DNA of 64,000 nucleotides. It comes from Psychroflexus gondwanensis ACAM 44 (lineage in GTDB: Bacteria > Bacteroidota > Bacteroidia > Flavobacteriales > Flavobacteriaceae). Each line of letters begins with the position of its first letter. The first letter of the stretch is position 1. The stretch lies in assembly GCF_000355905.1 (NCBI RefSeq), contig NZ_APLF01000012.1, positions 1 through 64,000 of the forward strand. Reading direction: 5' to 3'. The translations under genes and the position numbers were made by a program. This document shows positions 35,432-44,585 of this stretch, one piece after another. The notes under the pieces were generated by a model, which worked only from the letters and a program-made list of their open reading frames with translations, had not been told where the DNA came from and made no database searches.

Positions 35432-37440
35432 TTATTTTCGAAATTTTCTAAACCTTGCATCAACCAGCTAAGGTAAGCCTTAGACGAAGGTTCGTAAGCA
35501 ATCGTTTCATTTAAAACCTCTAGTTTTGGAGATAATAAAACATAATAAGGTTGAGAGTTGTTCTTAAAATTCAGGGTCTGAAAGGTAGCCCATTTATCTC
35601 CTATGGTTCTTATTTTTTTAACGGTGCCATTTGATCTCTCAAAATTGAATTGGTCATTATCGCTGAGTTTAGCCTTGTCGTCTACGTAAAGGGAAATCAG
35701 AATATAGTCGTTTTTGATTGTTTTGTAAACTTCGGGAACACTCCAGACTTGTTCTTCCATCTTCCTGCAATTCACACAGGCCCAACCTGTGAAATCGAGC
35801 AAAATGGGTTTGTTTTGTTGTTGAGCAACTTTTAAGCCTTCATCAAAATCTTTATAGGCTTTCAACCCTAATGGTCCTTCGGTATCTTTTTCATAGACGC
35901 TATAAAAGAGTGGAGGAGGGAAGCCGCTAAGCAATTTCAAATTGGCAGAAGGAGAATTGGTTAAGCCCGGAATCAGATAAATGACAAAGGCTAAAGTGAT
36001 GACGCCAAAAAATAACCTGCCTTTACTTAGCATTTGTTTAGGACCATCGTGTGGAAATCTTAGTTTTCCGAACAAATACAACACCAAGCCAATACCTATA
36101 AGAATCCATATCCCTATAAAAACTTCTCTTTTTAAAATTCCCCAATGTTGTACGAGGTCTGCATTGGATAAAAACTTGAAAGCGAGTCCTAATTCTAGAA
36201 AGCCAAGAACAACTTTTACAGTATTCAGCCAGCCACCGCTCTTTGGTAACGAATTAAGCCAATTGGGAAATAAGGCGAATAGAGCAAAAGGAAGAGCTAG
36301 CGCCAAGCCAAAACCTCCCATGCCAAACGTGAGCATAGTAGCTCCGCCATCTGAAGATAGAGAACCTCCTAACAAGGATCCTAAAATAGGGCCCGTACAC
36401 GAAAAGGAAACTAAAGCTAAAGTAAGTGCCATAAAGAATATACCTACAACACCTCCAACGCTGGTTGCTTTCTGGTCTAGGCGACTACTCCAAGAATTGG
36501 GTAGTGTGATCTCATAATAACCAAAAAAGGAAAATGCAAAAATCATAAAAATGACAAAAAATGTCACATTCAAGTAGGGGTTGGTTGAAATATTATTTAA
36601 AATTTCGGGATTTACAGAGTCGAGAAGATGAAAAGGAATACTCAATAGTATATAAATCAAAAAGATAAAAGCTCCGTACAATATGGCATTGATCAATCCT
36701 AGCTTTTTGGTTTTTGCCCCCTTAGTAAAAAAGGAAACAGTGAGCGGAATCATAGGAAATACACAAGGGGTGAGCAAAGCTATAAGTCCACCAACAAAGC
36801 CTAGAAGAAAAATGGTAAGATTGGAATCATCGGGTTCATCCGTATTCAGTCTATAATCGCTTTTGCCTATAAGGTTCAACTTTAGGGCTTCAGTATTAAC
36901 TTTATCCTTGCTTTCAATCTCTATGGCTTTGGTCTCAGCGAGTTGTAAAACACTATTTTGAACCTCAAAATTAAAACGTTGCTGATCTTGCGGCAGGCAC
37001 ATTTCATCGTTACAGATCATAAAAAGGATCTCCAGATCTAGAGTTGCATTTTCAGCTTTAATTTTGAAATCTTGTTCAAAAACAGCCTTATCTTGAAAAT
37101 AGGTGAGATTGGTTTCAAAGATTTCATCAAATTTTGTAATGCCTTGGGGTTCTTGAGTAGATCCTAATTTTTCAAGTGTATTGGGATCATATTCAAAATT
37201 AAACTCGGTAGGGATGGGGCCATTTTCATCTTCCCCGAGTTCTTTTTGAGAGGGCAAATGCCAAGTGGCGTCGATGGTCGCTACTACCGAAACGGTATAA
37301 ACACTATCTGAAGTTTTTTTAACAGAAGCCTTCCACTCTGAAGGATTCTCTGTGGCCATTTCCGACGATAAACCAAATTGAGCCCATGTGGTTGAGCTGA
37401 TGAACAAAGCCAAGGCTAAATACGAAATCTTTTTAATCAT
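35422..37440 (-). CDS. dsbD: Thiol:disulfide interchange protein DsbD
   Basis: DsbD carries electrons from cytoplasmic thioredoxin across the inner membrane to periplasmic oxidoreductases. The 672 residues comprise a signal peptide (to about residue 20), an N-terminal alpha domain (about 25-180, with EMCLPQ containing a cysteine), a membrane domain of about eight helices with the redox cysteines in TPCVFPMIPLTV and SFSCTGPILG, and a C-terminal thioredoxin domain with WACVNC (Cys555 and Cys558). All three redox modules are present. The gene overlaps tilS by 4 bases and belongs to the tilS-pabB-reductase operon. Confidence 0.95.
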   Translation of the reverse strand: MIKKISYLALALFISSTTWAQFGLSSEMATENPSEWKASVKKTSDSVYTVSVVATIDATWHLPSQKELGEDENGPIPTEFNFEYDPNTLEKLGSTQEPQGITKFDEIFETNLTYFQDKAVFEQDFKIKAENATLDLEILFMICNDEMCLPQDQQRFNFEVQNSVLQLAETKAIEIESKDKVNTEALKLNLIGKSDYRLNTDEPDDSNLTIFLLGFVGGLIALLTPCVFPMIPLTVSFFTKGAKTKKLGLINAILYGAFIFLIYILLSIPFHLLDSVNPEILNNISTNPYLNVTFFVIFMIFAFSFFGYYEITLPNSWSSRLDQKATSVGGVVGIFFMALTLALVSFSCTGPILGSLLGGSLSSDGGATMLTFGMGGFGLALALPFALFALFPNWLNSLPKSGGWLNTVKVVLGFLELGLAFKFLSNADLVQHWGILKREVFIGIWILIGIGLVLYLFGKLRFPHDGPKQMLSKGRLFFGVITLAFVIYLIPGLTNSPSANLKLLSGFPPPLFYSVYEKDTEGPLGLKAYKDFDEGLKVAQQQNKPILLDFTGWACVNCRKMEEQVWSVPEVYKTIKNDYILISLYVDDKAKLSDNDQFNFERSNGTVKKIRTIGDKWATFQTLNFKNNSQPYYVLLSPKLEVLNETIAYEPSSKAYLSWLMQGLENFENKKR

Positions 37441-38750
37441 TCTTTAAGTTCGATTTTAAGGATGTTTTGAGTATTTTTTTCTACTTTATACCTGTGATCT
37501 GTTCGCAAATTTAATACCCAAATAATATCACCATTATAATTACAAAGGACAAGTTGAGAAGGTTTATCTACAGGACTTATTTTTTCATCTTTAAGAAAAT
37601 CACTCAGTTTTTTCTTCCCTTTCATTCCAAACGGATAAAAATAGTCTCCATTTTGGATTGGTCTTAGACTTAAGGGAAACTTAAGTTTTGACTTGTCAAA
37701 ATAAGCAAATTGTTTCTTCGTTTCTTCTATCTTTTGGCGGTCTTGAAACTCTAGTTGAGAGTTGTTTATATGCACAACTTTGTCGTTTTCTTCAATAATA
37801 ATTGGGTCAATTTCTTCTGTAGATAATGGTGCTACTGTCAATTTATTTCTGTCTTTCACAAGTTGATGTGATGAAGACTTTAAGATTTTTCCAGTTTGTG
37901 CGTCCAGTAAATGATAGACATCTTCCCATTGTGTAAATCCAAAACCTTCTAACAACTGATATAAAATCGCTTGTGGATTGGGATACGTTTTTAGTTTTTC
38001 TATATCAATATTAAAGCGGTTAACTTCTTCGCTAACCAAGCTTTGATGAAGTGAAGCCGTGTAGTCTTCAATTAAGAGTTCGGTTTGTTTTAATTTTTCG
38101 AGAGTAGATTCAAAATTCTCAAGGAATTGAGAGTTTAATTTCACTAATGAGGGAACAATTTTATGTCTTATTTCGTTTCTAAGGTATTTTGTAGAGGCAT
38201 TACTCTGGTCTTCTCTCCAGTTGATGTTATGCTTTATGGCATACTCTTTTAGCTCAGCTTTAGAGAATTTTAAAAGTGGTCTTCGGATATAAGCATTTCG
38301 TTGTGGAATACCTGTTAGCCCTTTTAAACCAGTACTTCTACTTAGATTGATGAGAAACGTCTCCAGATTATCATTCAAATGGTGTGCGGTAAGAAGGTAG
38401 TTATAGGAAGTAGTTTCAATCAATTCTTGAAACCAATCGTATCTTAGTTTTCTAGCGGTAAGTTGAATAGAGGATTTTCTTTTTTCGGCAATGCTTTCTG
38501 TTTGAAAAGTCTTAATGAAAAAATCACATCCTAAGCTAATCGATAGATCCTTTACAAATTCTGCGTCCTTAGCACTTTCTAATCCTCTAAGTTGAAAATT
38601 ACAGTGTACTAAACTAAAATTTAAAGGTAAGGAGTTACACAAATGGGCCAGAACTACACTGTCTACTCCACCGCTTATCGCAATGAGAAAAGGAGTAGTG
38701 AGAAGTTCTGGAAATTCAGATTGAATATAGGATTGAAATCGATCTTGCAT
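37437..38750 (-). CDS. tilS: tRNA(Ile)-lysidine synthetase
   Basis: TilS attaches lysine to C34 of the minor tRNA-Ile (CAU), changing it to read AUA; it is essential in most bacteria. The 437 residues carry the PP-loop ATPase motif SGGVDS (residues 26-31), then AHHLNDNLET and IPQRNAYIRRPLL of the N-terminal domain, and the C-terminal tRNA-binding region (RPIQNGDYFYPFGMKGKKKLSDFLKDE). Length is normal. It overlaps dsbD by 4 bases and follows pabB after 33 bases on the minus strand. Confidence 0.96.
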   Translation of the reverse strand: MQDRFQSYIQSEFPELLTTPFLIAISGGVDSVVLAHLCNSLPLNFSLVHCNFQLRGLESAKDAEFVKDLSISLGCDFFIKTFQTESIAEKRKSSIQLTARKLRYDWFQELIETTSYNYLLTAHHLNDNLETFLINLSRSTGLKGLTGIPQRNAYIRRPLLKFSKAELKEYAIKHNINWREDQSNASTKYLRNEIRHKIVPSLVKLNSQFLENFESTLEKLKQTELLIEDYTASLHQSLVSEEVNRFNIDIEKLKTYPNPQAILYQLLEGFGFTQWEDVYHLLDAQTGKILKSSSHQLVKDRNKLTVAPLSTEEIDPIIIEENDKVVHINNSQLEFQDRQKIEETKKQFAYFDKSKLKFPLSLRPIQNGDYFYPFGMKGKKKLSDFLKDEKISPVDKPSQLVLCNYNGDIIWVLNLRTDHRYKVEKNTQNILKIELKE

Positions 38751-38783
38751 GACGTAAAAACTTCAAAATTAAGCTTTATTAGT

Positions 38784-40091
38784 CTACTTTTCGGAAACAG
38801 CGGAGGTATTAACAGCATATTGTAATGCTTTGCCTTTTACCAAACACTCTTCGTATTCTTGTTCTGGATTAGCTAGGCTTGTAATGGCGCTGCCTACCAT
38901 ATAAGAAAGGTATTTCTTTTCAGAATTATAGAGTAAAGTTCTTATAACGACATTAAAATCGAAGTTACCATTGGGAGTGATATAACCAATGGCACCACTA
39001 TAGAGCCCTCGTTTGGTAGATTCATTCTGCTCTGCTATTTTCATAGCAGATAGTTTTGGTGCTCCTGTCATACTTCCCATTGGAAATAAAGATTTTAAGA
39101 TTTCTGCTGTAGAAAATTCTGATTTTACTCGGGAACTTATTGTAGACACCATTTGGTGGACTTGCTCAAAAGAGTAAATTTTACACAATTCTTCAACCTT
39201 CACTGAAGCTTTTTGAGCTGTTTTGGATAAGTCATTTCTGACTAAGTCAACAATCATCACGTTTTCTGAAATCTCTTTGGGATCGATTTCAAGTTGAGCT
39301 TTTAACTCTGCATCTTCTTCTCGTGTCTTCCCTCTTCGGGCCGTTCCTTTGATAGGTTGCGAAATCAATTGTTGGTTTTCTTTCATCAAAAAACGCTCAG
39401 GACTAGCTCCCATCGCATAGTAATTTTCCAATTTAAGATAGCTAGAAAACGGGGCTTTAGAAATAGAATTTAAACTTTGAAAAGTCTTTGCAGGATCAAT
39501 ATTTGAGTTTTCAGCATAGAATTCTTGACAAAAATTTACCTCATAAATATCTCCTCTTTGAATATGTTTCAAAATGGATTGAGCCTTTTCAATATATTGT
39601 TCTTTGTTCCATCTAGGCGTAAACACAATAGGGTCTGAATAATTCTCCTCACCAGAGTTAAAATTTAAAATAGATTGTAAATCTGATTCTATCTCATCAT
39701 CCACAAGTTTGAGATAATGAGCTTCTATAGTTTCCCCTTTTAAAATCCATATTTTTTTAGGCTGAATGAAATACAATTCTGGAAAGCTGAGTTGATCTTG
39801 ATTCTGAGAAGTGAGGTGTTCAGTATCGTTTTTCAAATCATAACTCATGTAACCAAATAGCCAATCTTGTGTAGTGTGTTGGTATTCGTCTAGCCTTAAG
39901 AAGGCTTCCTTGTGGTCAGATTTTATGGCAGTGAAGGCTTCAATTGCCAATAAAGCCTCAAAATTTTGATGCACTTGTTGATTTTGATTGGAGTCTAGAT
40001 AAATAGCCTCTTCAAACTGATTTCCCCAAAGCATCAATTTGCTTTTAAAATCTTGCGGAATTGATATATGAAAGGTCTTTAGTGTTCTCAA
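38784..40091 (-). CDS. pabB: Aminodeoxychorismate synthase component I
   Basis: The enzyme makes 4-amino-4-deoxychorismate from chorismate and ammonia for folate synthesis. The 435-residue chorismate-binding protein shows SPERFLMKE, the PIKGTARRG motif, VMIVDLVRNDLSK, the VSTISS segment and FPMGSMTGAPKLSAM. It is closer to PabB than to TrpE or isochorismate synthase: it lacks the TrpE N-terminal pattern, and the family length (about 430) fits. It overlaps the flavin-reductase gene by 4 bases and is followed by tilS. The glutaminase PabA and lyase PabC are not adjacent. Confidence 0.88.
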   Translation of the reverse strand: MRTLKTFHISIPQDFKSKLMLWGNQFEEAIYLDSNQNQQVHQNFEALLAIEAFTAIKSDHKEAFLRLDEYQHTTQDWLFGYMSYDLKNDTEHLTSQNQDQLSFPELYFIQPKKIWILKGETIEAHYLKLVDDEIESDLQSILNFNSGEENYSDPIVFTPRWNKEQYIEKAQSILKHIQRGDIYEVNFCQEFYAENSNIDPAKTFQSLNSISKAPFSSYLKLENYYAMGASPERFLMKENQQLISQPIKGTARRGKTREEDAELKAQLEIDPKEISENVMIVDLVRNDLSKTAQKASVKVEELCKIYSFEQVHQMVSTISSRVKSEFSTAEILKSLFPMGSMTGAPKLSAMKIAEQNESTKRGLYSGAIGYITPNGNFDFNVVIRTLLYNSEKKYLSYMVGSAITSLANPEQEYEECLVKGKALQYAVNTSAVSEK

Positions 40092-40624
40092 GCTGGGTTT
40101 AAATCGTTTTCAAAGTTAGAAACAGAATCCTTTAAGCCCTGAGCGTAATCATCACTTAAACCAGATTTACTAAAATTATTTTGAAAGGAAGGTAGACTAA
40201 AATGATCCACAATAGTACCGCCGAATTTTTCAAAGTTGCCTATTGTATAGTCCAAGCAGAATTTAGCACCACCTTCTCCAGGGGATGTAGCCAATAATAA
40301 TATCTTTTTGTCTTGGAGATACTTAGGGTCTGTTCTCGATAACCAATCGGTAATGTTTTTGAAAAAAGCAGACATTGCTCCGTTGTGTTCGTTAACAGCC
40401 ACAATAAGAGCAGAGGCGACATCAATTTTAGCTTTTAAAGATTTTATATCATCAGGGATACCTGAAGATTTTTCGATGTCTTCGGAAAAAATGGGAATAG
40501 ACAGCGTTTTTAAATCGATATAATCGACACTCGCTTTCACCAAAGAATTTAGCGTGTATTGAAGCAATTGATCGTTAATAGAGGTGGACGAATTTGAGCC
40601 TGTAAAAGCTATAATTTTACTCAT
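40088..40624 (-). CDS. NADPH-dependent FMN reductase family protein
   Basis: The 178-residue flavodoxin-fold protein has an FMN phosphate-binding start (IAFTGSNSSTSIN) and a VAVNEHNGAMSAFFKNITDWLSR segment with ATSPGEGGA after it, typical of the NADPH-dependent FMN reductase/ChrR-like family. The substrate may be flavin, quinone or azo compounds; the sequence does not decide. It is the first gene of the unit that continues with pabB, tilS and dsbD. Confidence 0.88.
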   Translation of the reverse strand: MSKIIAFTGSNSSTSINDQLLQYTLNSLVKASVDYIDLKTLSIPIFSEDIEKSSGIPDDIKSLKAKIDVASALIVAVNEHNGAMSAFFKNITDWLSRTDPKYLQDKKILLLATSPGEGGAKFCLDYTIGNFEKFGGTIVDHFSLPSFQNNFSKSGLSDDYAQGLKDSVSNFENDLNPA

Positions 40625-40657
40625 ATTGATTTTTTGTAAAAGTACGTATAAAAGAAA

Positions 40658-40690
40658 AATCCACTATTTGATTTTCAAAAATAGTGGATT
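40658..40690 (-). terminator. Terminator after the small protein gene at 40.7 kb
   Basis: AATCCACTATTT and AAATAGTGGATT form a perfect 12-bp stem with an 8-9 base loop, followed by T-rich sequence on the minus strand, between the small gene and the FMN-reductase operon. Confidence 0.75.
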
Positions 40691-40710
40691 CTATAAGTTT
40701 TGTTTAAAAG

Positions 40711-40893
40711 TTAATTAAGATAAATCAAGCATCGTCTCAAAGAGGGATTCTGATGCATCAAACTCAAAATAAAATCTCTAAGTTCTTCAAGTTCATAAGG
40801 CAATAAGCGTTCTGTCGCCTTTTTAAGTTCTTTGCAAAATAAATTTACATCAAAACTCACTTTTTTTAAGACCTCTTTAGTGTATTCAAACAT
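40711..40893 (-). CDS. Small conserved flavobacterial protein, function unknown
   Basis: From the ATG at 40893 the 60-residue protein reads MFEYTKEVLKKVSFDVNLFC, then a helical ELKKATERLLPYELEELRDF stretch; an upstream ATG at 40905 would add four residues. The pattern of an N-terminal FEYTK..LxKVSFD segment and a helical C-terminus resembles a small protein widespread in Flavobacteriia, remembered from comparison rather than searched. No signal peptide or membrane helix is present. It is monocistronic, with a strong terminator. Confidence 0.7.
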   Translation of the reverse strand: MFEYTKEVLKKVSFDVNLFCKELKKATERLLPYELEELRDFILSLMHQNPSLRRCLIYLN

Positions 40894-41027
40894 GGCTCTT
40901 GGCATGGTAATATGTTTAAAAGTTAAGTAGATTTATGGCATATAATTTTTATTTACCTAAATATAATAATTTTTAAAATAACGTTTCTTAAAATTTTTAA
41001 GCGGATATGTTATTTAAAATATAAATT

Positions 41028-41480
41028 TTATTTTTTTCGAAGTGTCCATAGAAATTTGAATTCAGAAACCATATCTCCATTTTCATTTCTAGCGATAGAG
41101 GTCATCCAAAATTTTTGGCCCTCCGGTTCAGTTGCACATTTCTTTACACTTGTTTTTACTAACTCACCATCTAAACAGGTGAACTTTATTCTTCCAGTTG
41201 CTTTTTTATGAAAAGCTGATGTATTCTCAGCCACCAACATGGAAATTTTAAGATTACTCTCATTAATTGCTTTCATAACAATAGCACCCGTACTTAATTC
41301 TGCTGCCATAGCTTGTACCGCAAAATACATACTTCTAAAGGGATTTTGATTAATCCATTTGTGAGTTGCGGTTGTTACACAAGAGGTATCATCGATATGT
41401 TTTAACCGCACACCGCAAAGCCAAGCAGATGGTAATTTGGTGAGTAAAAATAAATTGATTTTAGAAGGAGTAAGCTTCAT
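41028..41480 (-). CDS. DUF4442 hotdog-fold protein
   Basis: The 150-residue protein shows the DUF4442/YiiD C-terminal-like hotdog pattern: PSAWLCGVRLKHIDD, THKWINQNPFRSMYFAVQAMAAELSTGAI and a beta-rich C-terminal half with FTCLDGELVKTSVKKCA. Hotdog proteins of this group are thioesterase-like, but no catalytic residue can be assigned safely. It is a single gene, divergent from the PadR operon across a 261-base AT-rich region. Confidence 0.85.
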   Translation of the reverse strand: MKLTPSKINLFLLTKLPSAWLCGVRLKHIDDTSCVTTATHKWINQNPFRSMYFAVQAMAAELSTGAIVMKAINESNLKISMLVAENTSAFHKKATGRIKFTCLDGELVKTSVKKCATEPEGQKFWMTSIARNENGDMVSEFKFLWTLRKK

Positions 41481-41706
41481 TTTATAAGTTTTTCACCTTA
41501 CAATTTACCTAAATTAATTTCCTTATCATGATTTATTACCTTTTTATTTCTGACTTTGATATAATTTTTTGTAATCTTTTAAAGTGCTTAAAATCATAGT
41601 ATTAAGTTAAGTATTTCAAATCTTATTTTACTATTGGGCTTCTCTTAAAAGTTAAAATAAAGTTAATATATATTACTTTGCATAGCATAGTAGTGTTTTA
41701 AAAATA

Positions 41707-41714
41707 TATCTTTG
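41707..41714 (+). promoter_or_regulatory. Possible -7 box of the padR operon
   Basis: TATCTTTG fits TAnnTTTG, 27 bases before the start codon. Upstream, CATAGCATAG (41681-41690) is a short direct repeat that could be a regulator site. No TTG at the right spacing. Confidence 0.45.
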
Positions 41715-41741
41715 TCGTGTACTTATTTATTTTAGGATCAC

Positions 41742-42086
41742 ATGAAGATAGAAAACACAAAAGCTCAAATGCGAAAAGGAGTTTTGGAATATTGCATCTT
41801 ATCGGTGTTGAGTCATAACGATGCGTACGTTGCAGAAATTCTAGACACATTAAAGTCAGCAAAATTGTTAGTAGTTGAGGGAACGATCTATCCACTATTA
41901 ACTCGATTAAAAAATGCCAATTTATTGTCTTATAGATGGGAAGAATCCACCGGTGGACCACCAAGAAAATATTATGGATTAACAAAGGATGGAAAGGAAT
42001 TTTTAGACGAACTCTCAACCACATGGAATGAACTTAACTACGCAGTGACCACAATTACTTCTAAAAAAAATACGAACAATGAATAA
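41742..42086 (+). CDS. PadR-family transcriptional regulator
   Basis: The 114-residue protein is a winged-helix PadR regulator: KGVLEYCILSVLSHNDAYVAEI at the start, VVEGTIYPLLTRLKNANLLSYRWEES in the recognition helix and wing, and GGPPRKYYGLTKDGKEFL, the PadR hallmark. Its C-terminal dimer helix is short, as in subfamily 2. The stop overlaps the PspC gene by 8 bases, so the regulator is co-transcribed with the PspC and DUF2807 genes and probably controls them and itself. Confidence 0.92.
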   Translation: MKIENTKAQMRKGVLEYCILSVLSHNDAYVAEILDTLKSAKLLVVEGTIYPLLTRLKNANLLSYRWEESTGGPPRKYYGLTKDGKEFLDELSTTWNELNYAVTTITSKKNTNNE

Positions 42087-43650
42087 AACAATAAACATCA
42101 ACCTAGCAAATGTGTTTTTTCATATCGATGAAGATGCTTTTATAAAACTCGATAGCTATCTTAAAGCAATTGAACGCTATTTATCTAAAGAGCAGAGTAA
42201 GGATGAAATTTTACAAGATATAGAAGCTCGTATTGCAGAGTTGTTTACAGAGTCCATGGCTCAGGCTAATCAGGTGATTATCATGTCTCAAGTAAATGAT
42301 ATGATTGCTATAATGGGAGAACCTGAAGCTTATAGGATGGAAGATGAAGAAGAGCCTTCATCTACGTCTTCAAAATTTAAAGCGTCTAGAAAACTTTATA
42401 GAGATATTGAAAACAATTATCTTGGAGGAGTTTCTGCTGGTCTCAACCATTATTTAGGAATCAATTTGCTTTTAATTAGACTTTTTTGGGTGATTTCTGC
42501 TTTCTTTTCTTTTGGAGGTACAGTCGCTATTTATGTGATTATTTGGATACTAATTCCAGCGGCTAGAACTACGGCACAAAAGCTAGATATGCAAGGGGAA
42601 CCTGTGAATTTATCCAATATAGAGCGTAAGGTGAAAGAAGGCTATTCCAAATTTGCTGATAAAATGGGAGATATCGATTACGAGAAATATGGCCAACAGA
42701 CCAAATCTGGGGTGACTAAATTTTTAGATGGCTTAGGCGAAGTTTTGAGAGCTTTAGGGATCATTCTGTTTAAATTTTTGGGAATCATTCTTCTGCTCGT
42801 CTCAGGGCCTGTTCTTATTGGTTTGTTGATTTTTTTATTCAGTTTTGGAACCCTATCCGTGTTTGAATTGGGAGATTTCTCTCAAATAGAATTCTTTGTT
42901 CTTGGCATTCCCAATTGGATTCAAATTGTTTTGTACTTCCTAGTAGCTTCCATTCCTTTTTTCTATTTGCTTATTCTAAGTTTGAAATTGATTTTTTCTA
43001 ATCTAAAATCAATTGGTAAAGTAGCTCATATTACCTTAATTGGTATTTGGGTCTTATCTGTAATGGTCATCACAACATTAAGTGTGAAAAAGCAACTAGA
43101 TGTGAGTTATGATGCAGAAGTTATAGAAGTTATTAATTTAGACATCTCATCTGGTGATACCTTGCAAATAAGAATGAATCCTAATCTTATGTTTTCTGAA
43201 ACTTTAAATCAAAGTAAAAAATCTAAGATTGTCAAAGATGAATTTGATAATGAGCGCTTATATAATTCAAATATTCACGTTAATTTTAAATCGACTTCCG
43301 ATGATGAATTAAAACTAAGGTTAACCAAAAAAAGTTATGCGTCAAGCAAAGCTAGAGCTAGAGAAAGAGCCTCTTTAATTGATTATAAATACAAGCTAGA
43401 GGATAATGTTCTGAAACTTGATAGTTATTTGTTGTCCAATTCTGAACCTACGGACCGTAGCGCAAAAGTAGAAGTAACTATCTATATTCCAGAAAATCAC
43501 GTGATTTATCTGGATGAAAATTTAAATAATTTTAATAACCGTAGAAACCTCAATCGATCCAAGTACAATCATTATTTAAACTATAAAAATAATGATTGGA
43601 AATGTTTAGACTGTAGGACTACACTAGATACTCTTTCAACTCAAAACTAA
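42079..43650 (+). CDS. PspC-domain membrane protein
   Basis: The 523-residue protein starts with a region of about 100 residues (INLANVFFHIDEDAFIKLDSYL), found in flavobacterial PspC proteins. A PspC domain follows (about 112-160, YLGGVSAGLNHYLGIN ... IWILIPAARTT) with one or two membrane helices. Three or four more helices occur at about 215-335, and then a largely extracytoplasmic C-terminal domain rich in Asn, Lys and Ser. In other bacteria PspC takes part in the envelope-stress response. With PadR upstream and a DUF2807 lipoprotein downstream it forms a three-gene unit common in Bacteroidota. Confidence 0.88.
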   Translation: MNKTININLANVFFHIDEDAFIKLDSYLKAIERYLSKEQSKDEILQDIEARIAELFTESMAQANQVIIMSQVNDMIAIMGEPEAYRMEDEEEPSSTSSKFKASRKLYRDIENNYLGGVSAGLNHYLGINLLLIRLFWVISAFFSFGGTVAIYVIIWILIPAARTTAQKLDMQGEPVNLSNIERKVKEGYSKFADKMGDIDYEKYGQQTKSGVTKFLDGLGEVLRALGIILFKFLGIILLLVSGPVLIGLLIFLFSFGTLSVFELGDFSQIEFFVLGIPNWIQIVLYFLVASIPFFYLLILSLKLIFSNLKSIGKVAHITLIGIWVLSVMVITTLSVKKQLDVSYDAEVIEVINLDISSGDTLQIRMNPNLMFSETLNQSKKSKIVKDEFDNERLYNSNIHVNFKSTSDDELKLRLTKKSYASSKARARERASLIDYKYKLEDNVLKLDSYLLSNSEPTDRSAKVEVTIYIPENHVIYLDENLNNFNNRRNLNRSKYNHYLNYKNNDWKCLDCRTTLDTLSTQN

Positions 43651-43656
43651 ATCACT

Positions 43657-44505
43657 ATGAAAACTATTTCCATTTTATTTTTGGCTGTTTCTTGCTTATG
43701 CATGACGAGCTGCAAATTCAACATTAATTACCCAGGCGAAATTGAAGGCGAAGGGGAGGTGATCTCAGAACGCTTCGACCTGGAAAGCTTCAACAATCTT
43801 GAATTAGAGCGCGGTTGGGAAGTTACCATCATCCCTTCTTCAACTAATTATATGCTAGTTGAAGCTAATGAAAATCTTTTTGAGGCTCTTGAGTTTGAGA
43901 CCGTTTCTGGAACACTTAAGATAGGAGCTTCCGAGTCTATTGGGAAAGCAGATGTTAAAATCATCACACTTTATTTTTCTGAAAATTTAGAACGTTTGGA
44001 AGTCTCCAGCGGAGTTAAGTTGACATCTACAGAGGACTTAAGATTTGAGAATTTAATAATGGAGTTATCCAGCGGATCCAACGTCGAATTGTCTCTAGAA
44101 TTGGAGAGTTTAAACTTGCAAACATCAAGTGGGTCTAGTGCATCTCTCAACTTAAACTTAGAGGACTTATCGGTACAAAGCTCAAGTGGTTCTTTGGTTT
44201 CCATAGACGCTATTTCTATAACCACAACAGCGAGTGCTTCCTCTGGTTCTTCGATAACCTTAAGAGGTGAGACCAACCAATTGGATGTAAATTCATCCAG
44301 CGGATCTAGTATAAATTCCAAAAATTTTGAAGCAAATAGTATCGTAGCCAAGGCAAGTTCAGGTTCTAGCATTTCCATTTATCCTCTAGAACGATTGGAG
44401 GCGAATAGCAGCAGTGGAGGGTCTATTTCTTATTATAACACACCTTCTGAAAATCTTATTGTCAACGAATCTAATTCAGGAGGGAGTATAAAATTAAAGC
44501 GATAA
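43657..44505 (+). CDS. DUF2807 (putative auto-transporter adhesin head) lipoprotein
   Basis: The 282-residue protein has a lipobox signal peptide (CLCMTSC, lipidated Cys near residue 19), then a short FDLESFNNLELERGWEVTI segment typical of DUF2807. A repeated region from about residue 105 to the end follows. It holds eight or nine units of about 17-20 residues, each marked by SSGS or SSGG, which predicts a right-handed beta-helix. It lies 6 bases after the PspC gene. Its likely location is the outer face of the membrane, and the function is unknown. Confidence 0.9.
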   Translation: MKTISILFLAVSCLCMTSCKFNINYPGEIEGEGEVISERFDLESFNNLELERGWEVTIIPSSTNYMLVEANENLFEALEFETVSGTLKIGASESIGKADVKIITLYFSENLERLEVSSGVKLTSTEDLRFENLIMELSSGSNVELSLELESLNLQTSSGSSASLNLNLEDLSVQSSSGSLVSIDAISITTTASASSGSSITLRGETNQLDVNSSSGSSINSKNFEANSIVAKASSGSSISIYPLERLEANSSSGGSISYYNTPSENLIVNESNSGGSIKLKR

Positions 44506-44585
44506 ATATTCATTAAAACACCACATCATATGGTAACCATTTTAAAAATTATTATAATTGTTGTCCTAAATTACCTAGATTATAT

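Noticed and set aside
35981-36517. 178-codon open frame opposite dsbD
   Set aside because: It is antisense to a well-conserved membrane gene and has a low-complexity, proline-rich translation with no family pattern; a shadow of dsbD.
43971-44378. Antisense open frame over the DUF2807 repeats
   Set aside because: It results from the regular codon bias of the SSGS repeats on the opposite strand.
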